A stretch of 64,000 nucleotides of DNA from Bradyrhizobium guangxiense (lineage in GTDB: Bacteria; Pseudomonadota; Alphaproteobacteria; Rhizobiales; Xanthobacteraceae): contig NZ_CP022219.1 of assembly GCF_004114915.1 (NCBI RefSeq), positions 6,478,501 through 6,542,500 of the forward strand, written 5' to 3'. Below, in pieces: positions 26,367 through 35,491 of this stretch. How positions within the stretch are numbered: the stretch's first letter is position 1; each line of letters starts with the position of its first letter. Position numbers and translations under genes: made by a program. The notes below the pieces were generated by a model, which worked only from the letters and a program-made list of their open reading frames with translations, was not told the origin of the DNA and did no database searches.

Positions 26367-27344
26367 ATGCCGCGATACGGGCTGAAGACGATCGCATTTG
26401 CCGCGATGCATGTTGCCATGGGCGCATTGGTCTCGACGGTGACCAGCGCGCAGGATTATCCCAGCAAGCCGATCACGCTGATCGTGCCGTGGCCGGCCGG
26501 CGGATCGACCGATATCTCGATGCGCGCCATCGCCGACAGCGCCTCGAAGGTGCTGGGGCAGCCGATCGTGATCGACAACAAGGCCGGCGGCGGCGGCACG
26601 GTGGGACCGGCGACCATGGCAGCGGCCGCGAAGCCGGACGGCTACACCATCTCGCAGATTCCGATCACCGTGTTCCGCCTGCCCTTGATGCAGGAGGTAT
26701 CGTGGGATCCGGCCAAGGACTTCACCTACATCGTCCACCTCACCGGCTATACCTTCGGTGTGACCACCAGTGCGGAGTCGCAGTTCAAGAGCTGGAAGGA
26801 CGTGGTGGAGTTCGCCAAGGCGAACCCGGGCAAGGTGACCTATGCCACGCCGGGCGCCGGCACCTCGCTGCATATCGGCATGGAGCAGATCGCCGGGATG
26901 TCCGGCATCAAGCTGACGCAGGTCCCTTTCAAGGGCGGCGCGGAAACCAACGCTGCGGTGCTGGGACAGCACACCATGCTGCAGGCGGACTCCACGGGAT
27001 GGCGGCCGCTGGTCGACGCCGGCAAGCTCCGCCTGCTGATGGTATGGACCGGCTCACGCTCGCCGAACTATCCCGACGTGCCGACGCTGAAGGAGCTCGG
27101 CTATCCCATGGTCTATGACTCCCCATTCGGCATCGCCGGCCCGAAAGGCATGGATCCGAAGATCGTCGCCAAGCTGCACGATGCATTCAAGAAGGCGGTC
27201 GAGGATCCCGCGGTCGTGGCGACGCTCGCCAAATACGACATGGTGCCGAACTACAAGAACACCGAGGACTACAAGAAGTTCGTCGTCGAAGTCACGGAGT
27301 CCGAGCGGAAGGTGATCGAGACGCTCGGGCTGGCGAAGAAATAG
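26367..27344 (+). CDS. tctC: TctC/Bug-family periplasmic binding protein (TTT transporter)
   Basis: 325 residues from ATG 26367, with a strong GGGAGGA ten bases upstream; the frame is open to 26055 but without similarity. Signal peptide about residues 1-28 (IAFAAMHVAMGALVSTVTSAQ). Bug-family start DYPSKPITLIVPWPAGGSTDISMR, and the ligand loop VPFKGGAETNAAVLG. Captures a carboxylate in the periplasm for the TctAB permease encoded next. Ligand not predictable; citrate or other di/tricarboxylates are typical. Confidence 0.9.
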   Translation: MPRYGLKTIAFAAMHVAMGALVSTVTSAQDYPSKPITLIVPWPAGGSTDISMRAIADSASKVLGQPIVIDNKAGGGGTVGPATMAAAAKPDGYTISQIPITVFRLPLMQEVSWDPAKDFTYIVHLTGYTFGVTTSAESQFKSWKDVVEFAKANPGKVTYATPGAGTSLHIGMEQIAGMSGIKLTQVPFKGGAETNAAVLGQHTMLQADSTGWRPLVDAGKLRLLMVWTGSRSPNYPDVPTLKELGYPMVYDSPFGIAGPKGMDPKIVAKLHDAFKKAVEDPAVVATLAKYDMVPNYKNTEDYKKFVVEVTESERKVIETLGLAKK

Positions 27345-27378
27345 AATGGCGAAGAACAGTTTCAGCTACTGCAAATTC

Positions 27379-27488
27379 TGACGTCATCCTGAGGTGCGAG
27401 CCGTCCTCGCGGCTCGCCTCGAAGGATGGACACAGGCACCGTCGCCCTTCGAGGGCCGCTGAAGGAGCGGCCACCTCAGGGTGACGGT
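27379..27488. repeat. Palindromic intergenic element, 'CCTCAGG' type
   Basis: About 110 bp between tctC and tctB: ACGTCATCCTGAGGTGCGAGCC... and ...GGCCACCTCAGGGTGACG, with internal hairpins. Same group as the elements at 2590 and 16925. It ends about 20 bases before the tctB start codon. Confidence 0.75.
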
Positions 27489-27506
27489 GGTCGAGAGGTG
27501 TCTCAC

Positions 27507-27992
27507 ATGAACGACCCAACCAACGTCAAGCTCCGCCTCAGCAACTCCGAACTCTGGGGCGGGCTGATCGGGCTCGCGCTCGGCGGCTTCGTGATCTGGT
27601 CGGGCATGAAGCTCAAGCTGGGCACCATCAACGATCCCGGATCGGGCTACGTGCTGTTCTACACGGGCATCCTGATGTGCGTTTTCGCCAGCGCCATCAT
27701 CGTCTCGGCGGTCACGGAAGGCGGTCCGACGCTGGCCTCGCGCTGGGAGAACGTGCGCTGGAGCAAGCCGCTCCTGCTGATCGCCTGCCTTACGGCATTC
27801 TCCGTCGCGCTGGAGCCGGTTGGCTTTCTGCTGTCGTCGATCCCGTTGATGCTGCTGCTGTTGCGGCTGATCGATCCGGTCCGATGGACGCTGGCGATTC
27901 CGATCGCCGTGCTGGTGCCATGGGGCATGTGGTGGGTGCTCAAGCGGCTGCTGCTGATCCAGCTGCCCTCGGGCCTGTTCGGGATCGGTTGA
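27507..27992 (+). CDS. tctB: TctB-family small membrane subunit
   Basis: 161 residues from ATG 27507 (GAGAGGTG upstream). Four hydrophobic segments (LWGGLIGLALGGFVIW; YVLFYTGILMCVFASAIIV; PLLLIACLTAFSVAL; LAIPIAVLVPWGMWWVL), the layout of the poorly conserved small subunit of tripartite tricarboxylate transporters. The stop is four bases before tctA, and tctC precedes it, so identity rests largely on context and topology. Confidence 0.85.
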   Translation: MNDPTNVKLRLSNSELWGGLIGLALGGFVIWSGMKLKLGTINDPGSGYVLFYTGILMCVFASAIIVSAVTEGGPTLASRWENVRWSKPLLLIACLTAFSVALEPVGFLLSSIPLMLLLLRLIDPVRWTLAIPIAVLVPWGMWWVLKRLLLIQLPSGLFGIG

Positions 27993-27996
27993 CGCC

Positions 27997-29505
27997 ATGG
28001 ATACGCTCGTCAATGTCGCCCACGGGTTCGGCGTCGCGCTGCTGCCGATCAACCTGCTCTATTGTTTCATCGGCGTCTTCATCGGCACGCTGGTCGGTGT
28101 ACTGCCGGGCATCGGGCCGATCTCGGCGATGTCGCTCTTGTTGCCCGTGACGCTGTCGGGAACGCCGGAATCCGGCATCATCATGATGGCCGGCATCTAT
28201 TACGGCTCGATGTATGGCGGCTCGACCACCTCGATCCTGGTCAACATCCCCGGCGAGGCGGCTTCCGTCGTCACCTGTATCGACGGCCACCAGATGGCAA
28301 AGCAGGGCCGCGCCGGCCCTGCGCTCGGCATCTCGGCCTTCGGCTCCTTCATTGCCGGCACGTTTGCACTGATCGCCTTGATGCTGGTCGCGCCGAAACT
28401 TGCCAGCGTCGCCATTGCGTTCGGGCCGGCCGAGTATTTCAGCCTGATGGTGCTCGGCCTCGTCGTGCTCACCTTCCTGACGCAGGGCTCGATGCCGAAG
28501 GCGCTGCTGATGGCCTGCATCGGCGTCGTGCTCGGACTGATCGGGCTCGACAGCATCACGGCGCAGCCGCGTCTGACCTTCGGCCGCATGGAGCTGATCG
28601 ACGGCATCGGGCTCGTGCCCGTGGTGATGGGCCTGTTCGGCGTTGCCGAGGTGCTGCTCAACACCGAGCAGGCGATCAAGCGCGACATCATCAACACCAA
28701 GATCACCCACCTCCTGCCCAGCAGGGAGGACTGGACGGCGAGCGCAGGCCCGGTCGGCCGCGGCACCATCCTCGGCTTCTTCCTCGGCATCCTGCCGGGC
28801 GGCGGCGCCGTGGTGGCGTCCTTTGCCTCCTATGCCCTGGAGAAACGGCTCTCGAAGACGCCCGAGCGTTTCGGCCACGGCGCGATCGAAGGTGTCGCAG
28901 GGCCGGAATCGGCGAACAACGCCGCGGCGGGCGGCGCCTTCATTCCGCTGATGACGCTCGGCATCCCGCCCAACGTGGTGATGGCGCTGTTGCTCGGGGC
29001 CTTCGTCATTCACGGCCTGCAGCCGGGGCCGCTGCTGATCACGCAAAACCCCGGCCTGTTCTGGGGCATCGTCGCCAGCATGTATATCGGCAACGTCATG
29101 CTGCTGATCCTGAACCTGCCCATGATCGGCATGTGGGTGCAGCTGCTCAAGCTGCCCTACAACATCCTGTTTCCGCTGATCATCCTGTTCACCATCCTCG
29201 GCGTCTACTGCTCCAGCAACAACGTATTCGACGTCTATGTGATGATCGCGTTCGGCATCGTCGGCTATTTCATGCGCAAGCTCGGCTACGAGCCGGCACC
29301 GCTGGTGCTGGCCTTCGTGCTGGGACCGATGATGGAGAACAATCTGCGCAAGTCGCTGATCCTGTCGCAGGGCGACCTCTGGACCTTCGTGCAGCGGCCG
29401 ATCTCGGGGGCGTGTCTCGCGTTCGCGCTCATGCTGCTGATCGCGCCGTTGCTGCCCTCACTGCGCAGGAAGCGCGAGCTGGTAGCGCTGGACGAGGGGG
29501 CGTGA
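27997..29505 (+). CDS. tctA: TctA-family large permease subunit
   Basis: 502 residues, the standard TctA length, with about 11-12 membrane spans. Conserved family motifs: [64 protein letters not shown] and [28 protein letters not shown], the paired half-motifs typical of TctA. Transports the solute delivered by the TctC protein, driven by an ion gradient. Confidence 0.95.
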   Translation: MDTLVNVAHGFGVALLPINLLYCFIGVFIGTLVGVLPGIGPISAMSLLLPVTLSGTPESGIIMMAGIYYGSMYGGSTTSILVNIPGEAASVVTCIDGHQMAKQGRAGPALGISAFGSFIAGTFALIALMLVAPKLASVAIAFGPAEYFSLMVLGLVVLTFLTQGSMPKALLMACIGVVLGLIGLDSITAQPRLTFGRMELIDGIGLVPVVMGLFGVAEVLLNTEQAIKRDIINTKITHLLPSREDWTASAGPVGRGTILGFFLGILPGGGAVVASFASYALEKRLSKTPERFGHGAIEGVAGPESANNAAAGGAFIPLMTLGIPPNVVMALLLGAFVIHGLQPGPLLITQNPGLFWGIVASMYIGNVMLLILNLPMIGMWVQLLKLPYNILFPLIILFTILGVYCSSNNVFDVYVMIAFGIVGYFMRKLGYEPAPLVLAFVLGPMMENNLRKSLILSQGDLWTFVQRPISGACLAFALMLLIAPLLPSLRRKRELVALDEGA

Positions 29506-29529
29506 AGAGGTCTTGCAGGGTGGATTGGT

Positions 29530-29618
29530 TTCGGGTGGGCAAAGCGAAGCGTGCCCACGATCTGTATCCATCAGAGAATTGGTGGGCACGGCGCAAGTGC
29601 GCCCTTTGCCCACCCGAA
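29530..29618. repeat. Palindrome TTCGGGTGGGCAAAG / CTTTGCCCACCCGAA
   Basis: 89 bp with complementary ends of 15 bases and inner arms GTGCCCAC / GTGGGCAC. It sits between the convergent tctA and GGDEF/EAL genes, where it may serve as a bidirectional terminator. Confidence 0.75.
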
Positions 29619-29633
29619 GGCATCTACGATATC

Positions 29634-31328
29634 TCAGCTCGCCGCAGGCAGCACATTGTCCGGCGGCGCATCCCACGGGCGCTCCGCAGAGGCAAGCCCG
29701 ATCAGCCGGCCCTGGATGTAGTCGCAACCCCACTCGCGCAACATGTTGGCGGCCTCTTCGTCCTGCACCCATTCGGCGACGGTCTTGATGTCGAGGCGGC
29801 GGGCGAGATCAATCAGGGTCTGCACGAAGGCGCGGTCGTCGGCGGAATGGGTGATGTTCTGCACGAACGCGCCGTCGATCTTCACGATATCCACGCCGAG
29901 CTTGCGCAAATTGCGGAACGAAGTGTAGCCGGCGCCGAAATCGTCGATGGCGATGCGGCTGCCGAAATGCTTGAGGCGGCCGACAAACGCACGGACGTCA
30001 TCGATGTCCTGGATCGCGACCGTCTCGGTGATCTCGACGATCAGCCGCTCGGCAACGCCGGGATGGGCCTGCATCAGCGATTCGATTCCCGCCCACCAGT
30101 CCGGGTCCATGGTGGTATCCGGCGAGATATTGAGGCTGAGGCAGATGTCGGGGGCGGCAGCAAGCTCGGCGACAACGAGCTCGAGCACGCGATGGTCGAC
30201 CAGGCGGATCAGGCCGAGCCGTTCGGCCACCGGCACGATATCAGGCGCGAGCAGCACCTGCCCGTCGCCCTGGTCCATCCGCACCAGGCATTCGTGGAAC
30301 GCGCGCTCGCGCGAGTCGGCCGACACCACCGGCTCGTAGGCGAGCTTGATGCGGCGCTCGTTCAGCGCGGTGACGATCTCGTCGGTGACGCGGATGTTGA
30401 CGCGGCGCTGCGCGTCGCGCGCGGCATCCGGGCGCCACGCCGCGAACGAGCCGGCGCGGCGGCGCTTGGCGGCGTCCAGCGTCTCATGGGCGCGGTTGAC
30501 GGCCTCGTCGGTGCTGCGGGCATAGCGCGGCACGCTGACCGCGCCGATCGAGGCGGTGACCGAGACCGGACCGGACTTGGTCGGCACCACCTCATCGCGG
30601 ATGCCGGCGAGGAAGCGCTCGGCAGCGACGTTCATGTCGTCGACGGTGCAGTTCTTCAGGATAAGGCCGAACTTGTTGCCAGAGAAGCGACCGAGCACGT
30701 CGCCGCCGCGCAGGCGCGAGCGAATGCGCTTGCCGATGTCGAGGATCACGGCATCCGCCACGTCGAAGCCGAAGGCGTCGTTGACGCGGGCGAGATGATC
30801 GATCCCGACCAGCATGAACGCCGCGGTCGAGCGGAAGCGCGTCGTCTCCTCGATCGCCTCGGCCAGCGCCGCGATCAGATGCGAGCGGTTGAGCTCGCCG
30901 GTCAAAGGATCGAGCCGGGCCTGCTTCGTCAGCTCCTCGTCGCGGGCATGGCGCTCATTGTTGATGCGAACGGAGCCGATCGCGCGCGTGGGGCGGCCGT
31001 CGGGGCCGGCGAACCAGCGGCCGGTCTCCTCGATCCAGATCACGGGATCGGAGGCGCTCATGCGCACGCCATACTCGATCCGGTAGGGCGTACCGCCGGC
31101 GCCGTGCACGGCGGACGTCTGCGCCAGCGCGGCGGTCCGCAGCGCCGGCCCGGGCTCGATCAGCTTGGCGAATTCGGCGCCGGTCGCCAGCCGCTCGGCA
31201 GGAATGCCGGGAAAGACGCTGGAGATCTGGTCACTCCAGACGATCGCATCACTGCCGATGTCCCAGGCAAACACGGCTTGGCCGAGGGCGGCCAGGATCT
31301 CGGAGGCTTGCGGTAATGCGGGGTTCAA
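29634..31328 (-). CDS. EAL-domain protein with degenerate GGDEF
   Basis: 564 residues if the TTG at 31328 is the start (GAGG upstream; reads MNPALPQASEIL). The frame runs on to 31688, but that part is antisense to a small plus-strand gene. A PAS-like N-terminal segment (VFAWDIGSDAIVWS) precedes a GGDEF-like domain whose active motif has decayed to SGNKF, so no cyclase activity is expected. The C-terminal EAL domain has ECL instead of EAL, with EITET, IAIDDFGAGYTSFRNLRK, KIDGAFV and KTVAEWVQDEE retained. It is probably a c-di-GMP phosphodiesterase or a c-di-GMP/GTP-binding sensor. Confidence 0.85.
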   Translation of the reverse strand: MNPALPQASEILAALGQAVFAWDIGSDAIVWSDQISSVFPGIPAERLATGAEFAKLIEPGPALRTAALAQTSAVHGAGGTPYRIEYGVRMSASDPVIWIEETGRWFAGPDGRPTRAIGSVRINNERHARDEELTKQARLDPLTGELNRSHLIAALAEAIEETTRFRSTAAFMLVGIDHLARVNDAFGFDVADAVILDIGKRIRSRLRGGDVLGRFSGNKFGLILKNCTVDDMNVAAERFLAGIRDEVVPTKSGPVSVTASIGAVSVPRYARSTDEAVNRAHETLDAAKRRRAGSFAAWRPDAARDAQRRVNIRVTDEIVTALNERRIKLAYEPVVSADSRERAFHECLVRMDQGDGQVLLAPDIVPVAERLGLIRLVDHRVLELVVAELAAAPDICLSLNISPDTTMDPDWWAGIESLMQAHPGVAERLIVEITETVAIQDIDDVRAFVGRLKHFGSRIAIDDFGAGYTSFRNLRKLGVDIVKIDGAFVQNITHSADDRAFVQTLIDLARRLDIKTVAEWVQDEEAANMLREWGCDYIQGRLIGLASAERPWDAPPDNVLPAAS

Positions 31329-31548
31329 AATCGCCTCATTTCGGGACAGCGGGAGTCCTGAGCCGGCACAGGATAAAGCCAGATTCGTCTTCAACCCTAG
31401 GCAAAGTTGATAAACAATTTGGAAACCACGTTTGTCCGGGCGAGGGAACCAAACCCGTCCGTCCGGCATAGGCCTTGCGAGTACATGGCACGCACCGGCG
31501 CCAGCGTCCCGAAACGCGACAATTTGCGCCGGATCAACGGTGATAGCG

Positions 31549-31809
31549 ATGTTAGGTACTGATCGATCGGACGCGGCGGACAACGGCACAGGCACGGCCC
31601 TGGTGCCGCTGATGCCGACATTGCGGTGGGTCCGCAAGGCGTCGCTGCCGCGCCCCGATCCCAGCTTCATCACACAATTGATCGCCAATGCCGAGCAGCT
31701 GCCGCAGACCAGCCGGCTCCGCCGCGCCTCTTCCGAGGATGCGCGGATGGCCTATGGCAGCAAGCGTCCGCTGCAAAGCGTCAGCGCGCGGACACGGCAG
31801 GGGGCTTGA
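31549..31809 (+). CDS. Small uncharacterised protein, 86 residues
   Basis: 86 residues from ATG 31549. No domain recognised. It contains PDPSFITQLIANAEQLPQTS followed by a basic stretch (RLRRASSEDARMAYGSKRP), a pattern I associate with small conserved hypothetical proteins of Bradyrhizobium; that association is from memory and unverified. Soluble, no signal peptide. It overlaps only the extended, unlikely part of the opposite EAL frame. Confidence 0.5.
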   Translation: MLGTDRSDAADNGTGTALVPLMPTLRWVRKASLPRPDPSFITQLIANAEQLPQTSRLRRASSEDARMAYGSKRPLQSVSARTRQGA

Positions 31810-31815
31810 TGCCGG

Positions 31816-32469
31816 TCAGCGCGGCGGCGTGTCGGAAGACGGCGGCGTGCCGTTACCCGGCTGCAGCTGCGGCGAGGGAATTTCCGGCGAAGGCGCGCCT
31901 GCTACGGGCTTGGGCGCAGGATGGTCCATCAGCACGGATTCCGCGACGGATTGCGCCGAGGGTGCGGGAGGCTCGACCGGTGCGGGCTGCGGCGCAATCA
32001 CCGGTTCGAACTTGCGCGCGGCCGCCACATCCTCCGCCGGCGCTTCTGCCTGACGCTTGGCCTTGCGCGGCACCGGCACCGTCGTCTCGGCCACATAGGT
32101 GACGCGGCGACGCGTGCGCTGGGCAATGCCGCCGAGGAAATCCGCCATCGCGAGCAGCACCAGCAGGAAATAGGTCGAGTTGCCAAATTTGGGCCACATC
32201 ACGAATTCGGCGGCCGCCGCGCCGAACACGATCAGCGACAGCAGATGGTCCATCAGGAATTTCGAGCCGGGCCGCGCGCCTTTGACCACCTCGAGCAGCA
32301 GCAGCACCACGCCCAGTGCGAGCAGGAGATCGGCGAGCGTGACCGGCCAGCTCTCGCCCGTGATCATCGGCACCTTGAACAGCACGTCCGAGAAGGACAC
32401 GCTGGGCATCAGGAAGGCGATGATGTTGTACACCGCGAGCGGAATCAGAAGCAGCGGGAAACCGACCAT
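31816..32469 (-). CDS. Membrane protein with Pro/Ala-rich cytoplasmic tail, unknown function
   Basis: 217 residues from ATG 32469 (AGAAGG upstream; an in-frame TTG lies two codons earlier and the frame is open to 32544). Four hydrophobic segments in the first 120 residues (GFPLLLIPLAVYNIIAF; TLADLLLALGVVLLLLEV; HLLSLIVFGAAAAEFVMW; YFLLVLLAMADFLGGIA). The remaining 100 residues are Pro/Ala-rich and likely disordered. No catalytic motif seen. Neighbour of rpmF but separated by about 140 bp on the same strand. Confidence 0.75.
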   Translation of the reverse strand: MVGFPLLLIPLAVYNIIAFLMPSVSFSDVLFKVPMITGESWPVTLADLLLALGVVLLLLEVVKGARPGSKFLMDHLLSLIVFGAAAAEFVMWPKFGNSTYFLLVLLAMADFLGGIAQRTRRRVTYVAETTVPVPRKAKRQAEAPAEDVAAARKFEPVIAPQPAPVEPPAPSAQSVAESVLMDHPAPKPVAGAPSPEIPSPQLQPGNGTPPSSDTPPR

Positions 32470-32604
32470 CGGCAAAATGCCTTCTCGATCATGATATCCG
32501 GACAGGACAATGCGGCGGCGAAGCATTCGCTCCGCCGCCGTCATCGTCTATCTCATGGGTGGGCCGAAATCAGGCAGGCAACATCATCCTGCCCGGAGAA
32601 AGTT

Positions 32605-32617
32605 CCTGAGGCTCAGG
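32605..32617 (-). terminator. Small hairpin overlapping rpmF stop
   Basis: CCTGAGGCTCAGG (5-6-bp arms) overlaps the stop codon of rpmF; after it the transcribed strand reads AACTTTCTCC. Weak evidence for termination. Confidence 0.25.
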
Positions 32618-32795
32618 ACTCTTTCTTCTTCAGGACCTGCCGGCCCTTGTACATGCCGGTTTTGAGGTCGAGATGGTGCGGACGACGGAGCTCGCCGGAA
32701 TCCTTGTCTTCCACGTAGGTCGGCTTCTTGATGGCGTCTGCCGAGCGGCGCATGCCACGACGCGACGGCGAGGTTTTTCTTCTCGGAACGGCCAT
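32613..32795 (-). CDS. rpmF: 50S ribosomal protein L32
   Basis: 60 residues, normal L32 length. N-terminus [20 protein letters not shown] is the family signature; the C-terminal half carries [16 protein letters not shown]. No zinc-ribbon cysteines, as in the zinc-independent alphaproteobacterial form. Start ATG 32795 with AGAGGAT upstream. Confidence 0.97.
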   Translation of the reverse strand: MAVPRRKTSPSRRGMRRSADAIKKPTYVEDKDSGELRRPHHLDLKTGMYKGRQVLKKKES

Positions 32796-32966
32796 TTCAA
32801 TATCCTCTAGGGATTGGTGTCATCAGGGCATCGTCCGCGAAGGGACGGCTCAGCACCCGCAAATAACGAGGCGAGCTGAATGCCGATCAAGGCCGGGCTT
32901 ATAGAGGAAGGCTGGCCGTAAAGCTAGGCTCTTGGGGCGGAAAATGCGCCCGAAATGGGCTCAAAA

Positions 32967-33641
32967 TCAGCGATTTTCCCGCCAGCAGGTCGCAAGCGAG
33001 GTCGCCTGCCCCCGCGCCATGTAGGTCGCCGCCAGCCGCCGGACACCCGGGCCGGGGGTTTTGGCGCTGCGTTTGACTGGATTCGGCAGGATCGCGGCCA
33101 GAAGGGCCGCCTCACGCGGGGAAAGGCTGGCGGCCGATTTGCCGAAGGCATAGGCGCTGCCCGCCGCCACGCCAAACTGCCCCTGCGGGCCGAGCTCGGC
33201 GATGTTCAGGTAAATTTCGAGAATCCGGGCCTTGGGCAGGACCAGGTCGATCCATAGCGCCAGCGGGAATTCGAGCGCCTTGCGGACGAAATCCCGACCC
33301 TGCCAGAGGAACAGGTTCTTCGCGACCTGCTGGGTGATCGTGGAGGCGCCCCGGAACGGCGTACCGTCCTCCTTTGCATCGTCGATCGCCTCGCGCAACG
33401 CGCCCCAATCGATGCCGTGATGCTTGCAGAAATGCGCGTCCTCGGCCGCAATCACCGATCGCGGCAGTGAGGGCGACATCGCCGCCAGATCGATCCATTC
33501 CCGCTGCATCGACACGCCGCGAAACGCGCGCCAGGCCATCAGCGTCGAAACGGGATGGCCGGTGCGGTAGAATGGCGCGATCACATAGGGCGCGAGCAGC
33601 GCAACCGCGAGCACCAGGAGAAGGATTTTGACAATGCGCAA
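32967..33641 (-). CDS. mtgA: Monofunctional peptidoglycan glycosyltransferase MtgA
   Basis: 224 residues with a TTG start at 33641 (GGAAAGG upstream); the longer frame lacks similarity. One N-terminal membrane anchor ([22 protein letters not shown]), then the GT51 domain: catalytic Glu in [65 protein letters not shown] and [32 protein letters not shown]. Polymerises lipid II into glycan chains at the outer face of the inner membrane. No transpeptidase domain. Located between rpmF and a divergent prenyl synthase that supplies the polyprenyl pathway. Confidence 0.95.
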   Translation of the reverse strand: MRIVKILLLVLAVALLAPYVIAPFYRTGHPVSTLMAWRAFRGVSMQREWIDLAAMSPSLPRSVIAAEDAHFCKHHGIDWGALREAIDDAKEDGTPFRGASTITQQVAKNLFLWQGRDFVRKALEFPLALWIDLVLPKARILEIYLNIAELGPQGQFGVAAGSAYAFGKSAASLSPREAALLAAILPNPVKRSAKTPGPGVRRLAATYMARGQATSLATCWRENR

Positions 33642-33802
33642 ATCAACCTTTCCGGCGCAAAATGAAATGCGGCCACCGAACCCAGCATTAAGTCTGTGAT
33701 AATTCGGGCCTTTTCCAGCAGTTTTTAGGCCTTCCAAACGATTGACTGGGGCCGGCGCATAAAGGATTGTCCGGCCGAATTTTAGTTCTGGAGCCCTTCT
33801 TG

Positions 33803-34726
33803 ATGACCGGCACGTCCCCGTCCGATTTTGCCAAGCGTCTGGACAAGACCGCTGATGACACCGAGGCCCTGCTCGGGCGCCTGTTGTCGGACGACATCCT
33901 GCACGATGAGATCGCCCGGCCCAAGCGACTGATGGACGCAATGCGCTATTCGAGCCTGAACGGCGGCAAGCGCCTGCGGCCGTTCCTGGTGGTCGAGAGC
34001 GCCGCCGTGTTCGGTGTTGCCCGCGAGGCGGCCTTGCTGGTCGGCGCCGCGCTGGAATGCATCCACTGCTATTCGCTGATCCATGACGATCTGCCGGCGA
34101 TGGACAATTCGGACCTGCGCCGCGGCCGTCCCACCCTGCACAAGCACACCGACGACGCGACCGCGATCCTCGCCGGCGACGGACTGCTGACGCTCGCCTT
34201 CGACATCGTCACCCGCGACGAGATCCATCGCGACGCCAATGTGCGGCTCCTCTTGACGCGCGCGCTGGCGCGTTGCGCCGGCATCGGCGGCATGGTTGGC
34301 GGCCAGATCCTCGATCTCGCCGGCGAAGGCCGCTTTGGCGGCAACGAGCCGATCGACGTCGCCCGCATTCAGCAGATGAAGACCGGCGCGCTGCTGCGCT
34401 ACGGCTGCATCGCCGGTGCAATTCTCGGCCAGGCTTCGCAAAAGGAATATCAGGCACTCGACGATTACGGCCGTGCGCTCGGCGAGGCCTTCCAGATCGC
34501 CGACGATCTGCTCGACGTCGAGGGCGATGCGGCCGCGCTCGGCAAGCCGGCCGGCGCCGATGCCGCGCTCGGCAAGACCACCTTCGTCACCCAGCTCGGC
34601 ATCGAAGGCGCCAAGCAGCGCGTGCGTGACCTGCTCGCCCGAGCCGACAGTGCCGTGTCGATCTTCGGCGACCGCGCCGCCGTGCTGCAGGCCGCCGCGC
34701 GCTTCGTCGCCGAGCGGAAGAACTGA
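33803..34726 (+). CDS. ispA: Short-chain polyprenyl (farnesyl/geranylgeranyl) diphosphate synthase
   Basis: 307 residues from ATG 33803 (MTGTSPSDF). Condenses IPP with allylic diphosphates. First Asp-rich motif [20 protein letters not shown] (about residues 92-111), second DDLLDVEGD (about 234-242), substrate-binding GGKRLRP near residue 54 and the QMKTGAL loop. The two residues before the first motif are Ile-His and the CHCYS-type stretch upstream ([14 protein letters not shown]) fits FPP synthases of the IspA type; GGPP synthase is the alternative. Followed nine bases later by a DUF1345 gene. Confidence 0.9.
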   Translation: MTGTSPSDFAKRLDKTADDTEALLGRLLSDDILHDEIARPKRLMDAMRYSSLNGGKRLRPFLVVESAAVFGVAREAALLVGAALECIHCYSLIHDDLPAMDNSDLRRGRPTLHKHTDDATAILAGDGLLTLAFDIVTRDEIHRDANVRLLLTRALARCAGIGGMVGGQILDLAGEGRFGGNEPIDVARIQQMKTGALLRYGCIAGAILGQASQKEYQALDDYGRALGEAFQIADDLLDVEGDAAALGKPAGADAALGKTTFVTQLGIEGAKQRVRDLLARADSAVSIFGDRAAVLQAAARFVAERKN

Positions 34727-34735
34727 CGCGCTGCG

Positions 34736-35428
34736 ATGGCGGGCAACGGCAAGGAAGACCCCGCCCTCGTCCGCTTCCGCAAGATGTCGCGGCCGCTGCG
34801 GCTGATCTATGCCCGGCCACGGACTTTCATCGCGCTCGCCGCCGGCGTCCTGGTCAGCCTGCTGCTGCCGGGCTCGTTCCGGCTGGTGACGCGGCTTCTG
34901 TTCGGCTGGGATGCACTGATCGCGGTCTATCTCGTACTGGTCTATGCGATGATGCTGTGCAACGACCACCAGCACATCCGCCGCGCTGCGGCCATGCAGG
35001 ACGACGGCCGCTTCGTGATCCTGCTGGTGACGGCAACCGGCGCCTTCGCCGGCATCGCAGCGATCGTCTCCGAGCTCGGCACGCCACATCGCGGAGTGCT
35101 GGAGCTGACCATCGCGATCACCACGATCGCGCTGTCATGGGCCGCCGTGCACACGACCTTCGCGCTGCATTACGCGCATGATTATTATCGCAGCGCCAAG
35201 CCGGGCGGCCTGCAATTCCCGAGCGGCGACAAGGAAGACCACGCCGACTATTGGGACTTCGTCTACTTCTCGTTCGTAATCGGCATGACCGCACAGGTCT
35301 CCGACGTCGGCATCACCGACAAGACGATCCGCCGCACCGCCACGGCGCATGGGATCGTGTCGTTCATCTACAACACGGCCTTGCTGGCGCTGACCGTCAA
35401 CATCGCGGCGAGCGCGATTTCGGCCTGA
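34736..35428 (+). CDS. DUF1345 membrane protein
   Basis: 230 residues with five or so hydrophobic segments. Matches the DUF1345 pattern: WDALIAVYLVLVYAMM, then HRGVLELTIAITTIALSWAAVHTTFALHYAHDYY and DYWDFVYFSFVIGMTAQVSDVGIT. Inner-membrane protein of unknown function. Probably co-transcribed with the prenyl synthase. Confidence 0.88.
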   Translation: MAGNGKEDPALVRFRKMSRPLRLIYARPRTFIALAAGVLVSLLLPGSFRLVTRLLFGWDALIAVYLVLVYAMMLCNDHQHIRRAAAMQDDGRFVILLVTATGAFAGIAAIVSELGTPHRGVLELTIAITTIALSWAAVHTTFALHYAHDYYRSAKPGGLQFPSGDKEDHADYWDFVYFSFVIGMTAQVSDVGITDKTIRRTATAHGIVSFIYNTALLALTVNIAASAISA

Positions 35429-35491
35429 TCTGCCGGCCCGGCCAGGTGCGCAATTGCGCACGGGCGCGGGGACGACGGGAGACTTCCAACC

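Noticed and set aside
28062..31316. 1084-residue plus-strand ORF, the longest after the sensor kinase
   Set aside because: Overlaps tctA in another frame and is antisense to the EAL gene; Arg/His/Ala-rich low-information sequence.
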